This document shows positions 10,223 to 12,378 of a DNA stretch of 12,378 nt, one piece after another (within the stretch, counting starts at the first letter, position 1; every line of letters begins with the position of its first letter). The stretch is from Globobulimina sp. Its lineage: Eukaryota; Foraminifera; Rotaliida. The notes below the pieces were generated by a model. The model was not told where the DNA came from and did no database searches. It worked only from the letters and a program-made list of their open reading frames with translations. The stretch lies in contig PIVH01000011.1 in assembly GCA_003354225.1 (NCBI GenBank), positions 1 through 12,378 on the forward strand. The letters are read 5' to 3'. The position numbers and the translations under genes were made by a program.

Positions 10223-12378
10223 ATGAGCAATGCGCGACCTCGCTCACCACCGCAACTTATGGTGAAACGGCAATTATTATTTTGTATAGGAAAATTATTA
10301 AATGTAATCAGTAGAAGGCAAAGAGACTTACGAAATAAATGTATTGATGTTCAAAAACAAATAAAAGCATTAAAAATAGATCCTCCAAATGGAGACAAAT
10401 ATTGGTCCATATTCCAAATGAGCTGTCAATCCCAGGTACCACCCATTGTTGAAGTGTCCTTAGACTCCATACAGAAATTAATGGCGCAATCTATCCTTAC
10501 CGGACAAACGTATGCTGTCTGCACCATTTGTTCCACATCATACCATACATCACATAAATAAATGCAAATCAGTCGCGATAGGAATGGAAAAGCATTAATT
10601 GACACTATGGTGAAAACAATATGTAATTGTTGTGTAATCGAATCAGAAAAAGTACAGTTACAAATAGTAAAAGCCATACTGACCTTAGCGACCTCGCCGA
10701 CCTCTCACGTTCACGGCCAATCCCTATTAATGTGTCTCCGCGCATGTTACAATATATTTTTATCCACCAAAAACATCGATGTCCAAACCTCTGCCAAAGC
10801 CGTGCTGACCCAAATTGTTTGCGCCGTGTTTCAAAAAATGGAAAAAACGCAACAATTATCCATCAAAAAACAAACCGCCAAACACCAACGGTCTGAAACG
10901 CATTTAATGTGTCGATCGATGGTCGTTGGCCTATCCAATGAGATTGCCGTCCGACACAAATATGACACTATAATTCCGTATCAATCCACACCGCCAATCT
11001 CCATCCAACCGGCACCAGAACAAAAGGAGCAAAAACAGCCACCAATACACACCCACAAAAGCATCAAACGTGGCAAATTCGGTTGGTGCGTATTATGTGC
11101 CTCACCGGCAAGTCATTACTGTATACAGGTAATCCATATACGAAATACCTGACAATATCCATCCATATCCTTGCACTGTAAAACAAACAAAAAAAAGACC
11201 CGCGATCCCGTCTGCTCGTTAGATTGCAAAATGTCAAACTTAGAGCACAGCATTACTTTCCTGCGCGCACACAATGGCAATGCAAGCAGCGCCTATACCA
11301 ACGCTACCATATCCCGTTTAGAATTAGCGTACAAATCCACCCTCTTAACCAACGACGGGCACATTTTATTTCGTGCCTTATGTCGCCAGGCCCACAAAAC
11401 CTTGCCCACAGACAACATAATCAACATCAAAAAAGGCAGCGACAGTGGCAGCAGCATCGCCTGGTTAGATTTCAAGATCCCCCGTCTATTCGACCCGCAT
11501 TCTGCCATGAAACCGTTAGCTTTGAAGTCCAAAGTCTTATCATTGGAGTTATTGCGCTTAGTCTTCAGTAACACGGGCCATACTTTTAAGTCTTCGCATC
11601 GATTCATAGACGCAGTGCGGGAGTGTTTCGTGCCCGTCGTGACTGAGAACGCGGTGAGTACCGTCGAGAACATCTTCCAATTAGCCGTCAATATGTTTGC
11701 TTTGTTGGTGGAAGGCTACAGGAAATACCTCAAGAATGAGATTGGTGTGTTGTTAGACAACGTGTTTTTGCAAATTGCCGAGTCGCCGCATAGCAATTTC
11801 AAACAGAAAAAAATGGCGCTGACGGTGTTTAATAAGATTTGCAGAGATCCGCAGGTTTTGATTGGTATTTTTTTAAACTATGACTGCGGCCATCAGCATC
11901 AAAATAGATTTCAACGCATTATCGACTTATTGGAGAAAATATGTTCCGTCAAACAGGGGAATGAAGCGCATCAATCATGGTCGCCGCAGTTGGTGGAAAA
12001 TGTGGAATTGCGGCGGTTAGCGATTGAGATATTGGTCAATATCATAAGATACGCCAATGAATGGGTGGTCAAAGCGAATAAAACCAACGCACAGGTTTTT
12101 ACCCTTAATATTTAATTTTTGATTGTACGTCGGGACAAACACAAATATGCTCAGGTCTATGAAGAGAAATACCACAACAAAAATATGCCGATGCTCAATT
12201 CTGTGGCGTCAGACAGCGACCACACAGAGGATGAGCATGAAGACGACATTAAGGATATTTGCGAAGCGGATCGATTGAAATCGGAATCCGCGTCGCAACA
12301 TTTACAACGCTACGAAGAGAAGAAAAAGATACAACAAAATATCTTAAACGCAGTGTTGAAATTTAACTTAAAGCCGAA
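10223..12378 (+). CDS. BIG/Sec7-family ARF guanine-nucleotide exchange factor, N-terminal part
   Basis: A large ARF-GEF of the BIG/Sec7 group, which activates ARF GTPases at the trans-Golgi and endosomes; the catalytic Sec7 domain would follow just outside the window. Model: join 10223-10509, 10573-11128, 11198-12094, 12155-12378, giving 654 codons in one frame. The DCB region (about residues 10-215) is recognised by the Q-M-S-C-Q-S-Q segment and ILTGQ; then ALIDTMVKTIC, the VQLQIVKAILTL helix and the CYNIFLSTK motif. Next comes a zinc-finger-like Cys cluster spanning an intron, then ILFRALCRQAHK, then the HUS region with SKVLSLELL and the HUS box NYDC (11876-11887). The last exon has acidic and coiled-coil-like stretches and ends in a K-F-N-L-K-P run, the linker that directly precedes Sec7. 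ATG 10223 fits family N-termini; in-frame ATG 10178 is possible but falls in retrotransposon sequence. Family assignment is firm. Confidence 0.9.
10510..10572 (+). other. ARF-GEF intron 1, 63 bases
   Basis: Donor GTATGC at 10510, acceptor AAATCAG ending at 10572. Exon 1 ends two bases into a codon and exon 2 supplies the third (ACT, Thr). The join links ILTGQ to RDRNGK-ALIDTM, the order expected in the DCB region. Unspliced, the frame hits two TAA codons. Confidence 0.8.
11129..11197 (+). other. ARF-GEF intron 2, 69 bases, purine-rich acceptor
   Basis: Donor GTAATC at 11129, acceptor AAAAAAG ending at 11197, phase 0. The join turns HYCIQ plus TRDPVCSLDC into one cysteine cluster. The acceptor is preceded by A-rich sequence, not pyrimidines, which is unusual, but no other AG keeps the frame and the cluster. 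Unspliced translation stops at a TGA. Confidence 0.75.
12095..12154 (+). other. ARF-GEF intron 3, 60 bases
   Basis: Donor GTTTTT at 12095, acceptor ATGCTCAG ending at 12154, phase 0. Splicing joins NAQ to VYEEKY and leaves an open frame to the window end that carries the pre-Sec7 linker. Unspliced, a TAA at 12113-12115 would end the protein. Confidence 0.8.

Noticed and set aside
2553-10260. Target-site duplication flanking the retrotransposon.
   Set aside because: Comparing 2553-2617 with 10187-10260 by eye gave only 4-6-base matches such as TTGTT and GAGCA, expected by chance in AT-rich DNA.
10426-11691. Minus-strand frames across the ARF-GEF exons.
   Set aside because: The plus strand encodes clear DCB and HUS motifs with matched splice phases; the antisense frames have no recognisable content.

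Overview
The window is nuclear DNA from a microbial eukaryote. It is AT-rich, has four protein genes on the plus strand with very short GT-AG introns (three genes; the fourth is uninterrupted), and carries a large non-LTR (LINE-type) retrotransposon on the minus strand. I see no bacterial operons, Shine-Dalgarno signals, tRNA, rRNA or CRISPR. I cannot name the species. The SPRY protein with an 'IPxxIxxLCxxYFY' helix and the compact genes remind me of foraminiferan/rhizarian gene sets, but that is only an impression.

Layout, left to right. (1) 1-814, plus: the 3' part of a gene for a single-pass membrane protein with a very basic juxtamembrane stretch and an acidic tail. (2) 1034-1789, plus: an intron-less 251-aa SPRY/B30.2-like protein starting MGCC, a candidate for N-myristoylation plus palmitoylation. 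(3) 2034-2552, plus: a small two-exon gene (about 151 aa) of unknown function with a poly(A) signal just downstream. (4) About 2600-10200, minus: the retrotransposon. ORF2 (1,907 aa from its first ATG) has an APE-type endonuclease, a reverse transcriptase with YVDD, a CCHC knuckle and an RNase H, all without a break. ORF1 upstream is Cys-rich and has an Asn/Asp-rich tail. ORF1 and ORF2 lie in the same reading frame, separated by a single TAG, and ORF1 has no ATG near its 5' end, so the copy is probably 5'-truncated or its true start is unusual. (5) 10223-12378 (runs off the window), plus: the N-terminal 654 codons of a large BIG/Sec7-type ARF guanine-nucleotide exchange factor. DCB and HUS regions are recognisable over four exons, and the window ends at the edge of the catalytic Sec7 domain.

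The host genes do not form an obvious pathway. The ARF-GEF is a conserved trans-Golgi trafficking regulator, and the two small upstream genes look lineage-specific. The retrotransposon sits in the gap between the small gene and the ARF-GEF. It is oriented head-to-head with the ARF-GEF and reaches within about 40 bases of its start codon. The most interesting points are the one-frame ORF1-TAG-ORF2 layout, the extra domains and insertions in ORF2, the abutment against the ARF-GEF, and a zinc-finger-like cysteine cluster between DCB and HUS that is assembled across an intron.
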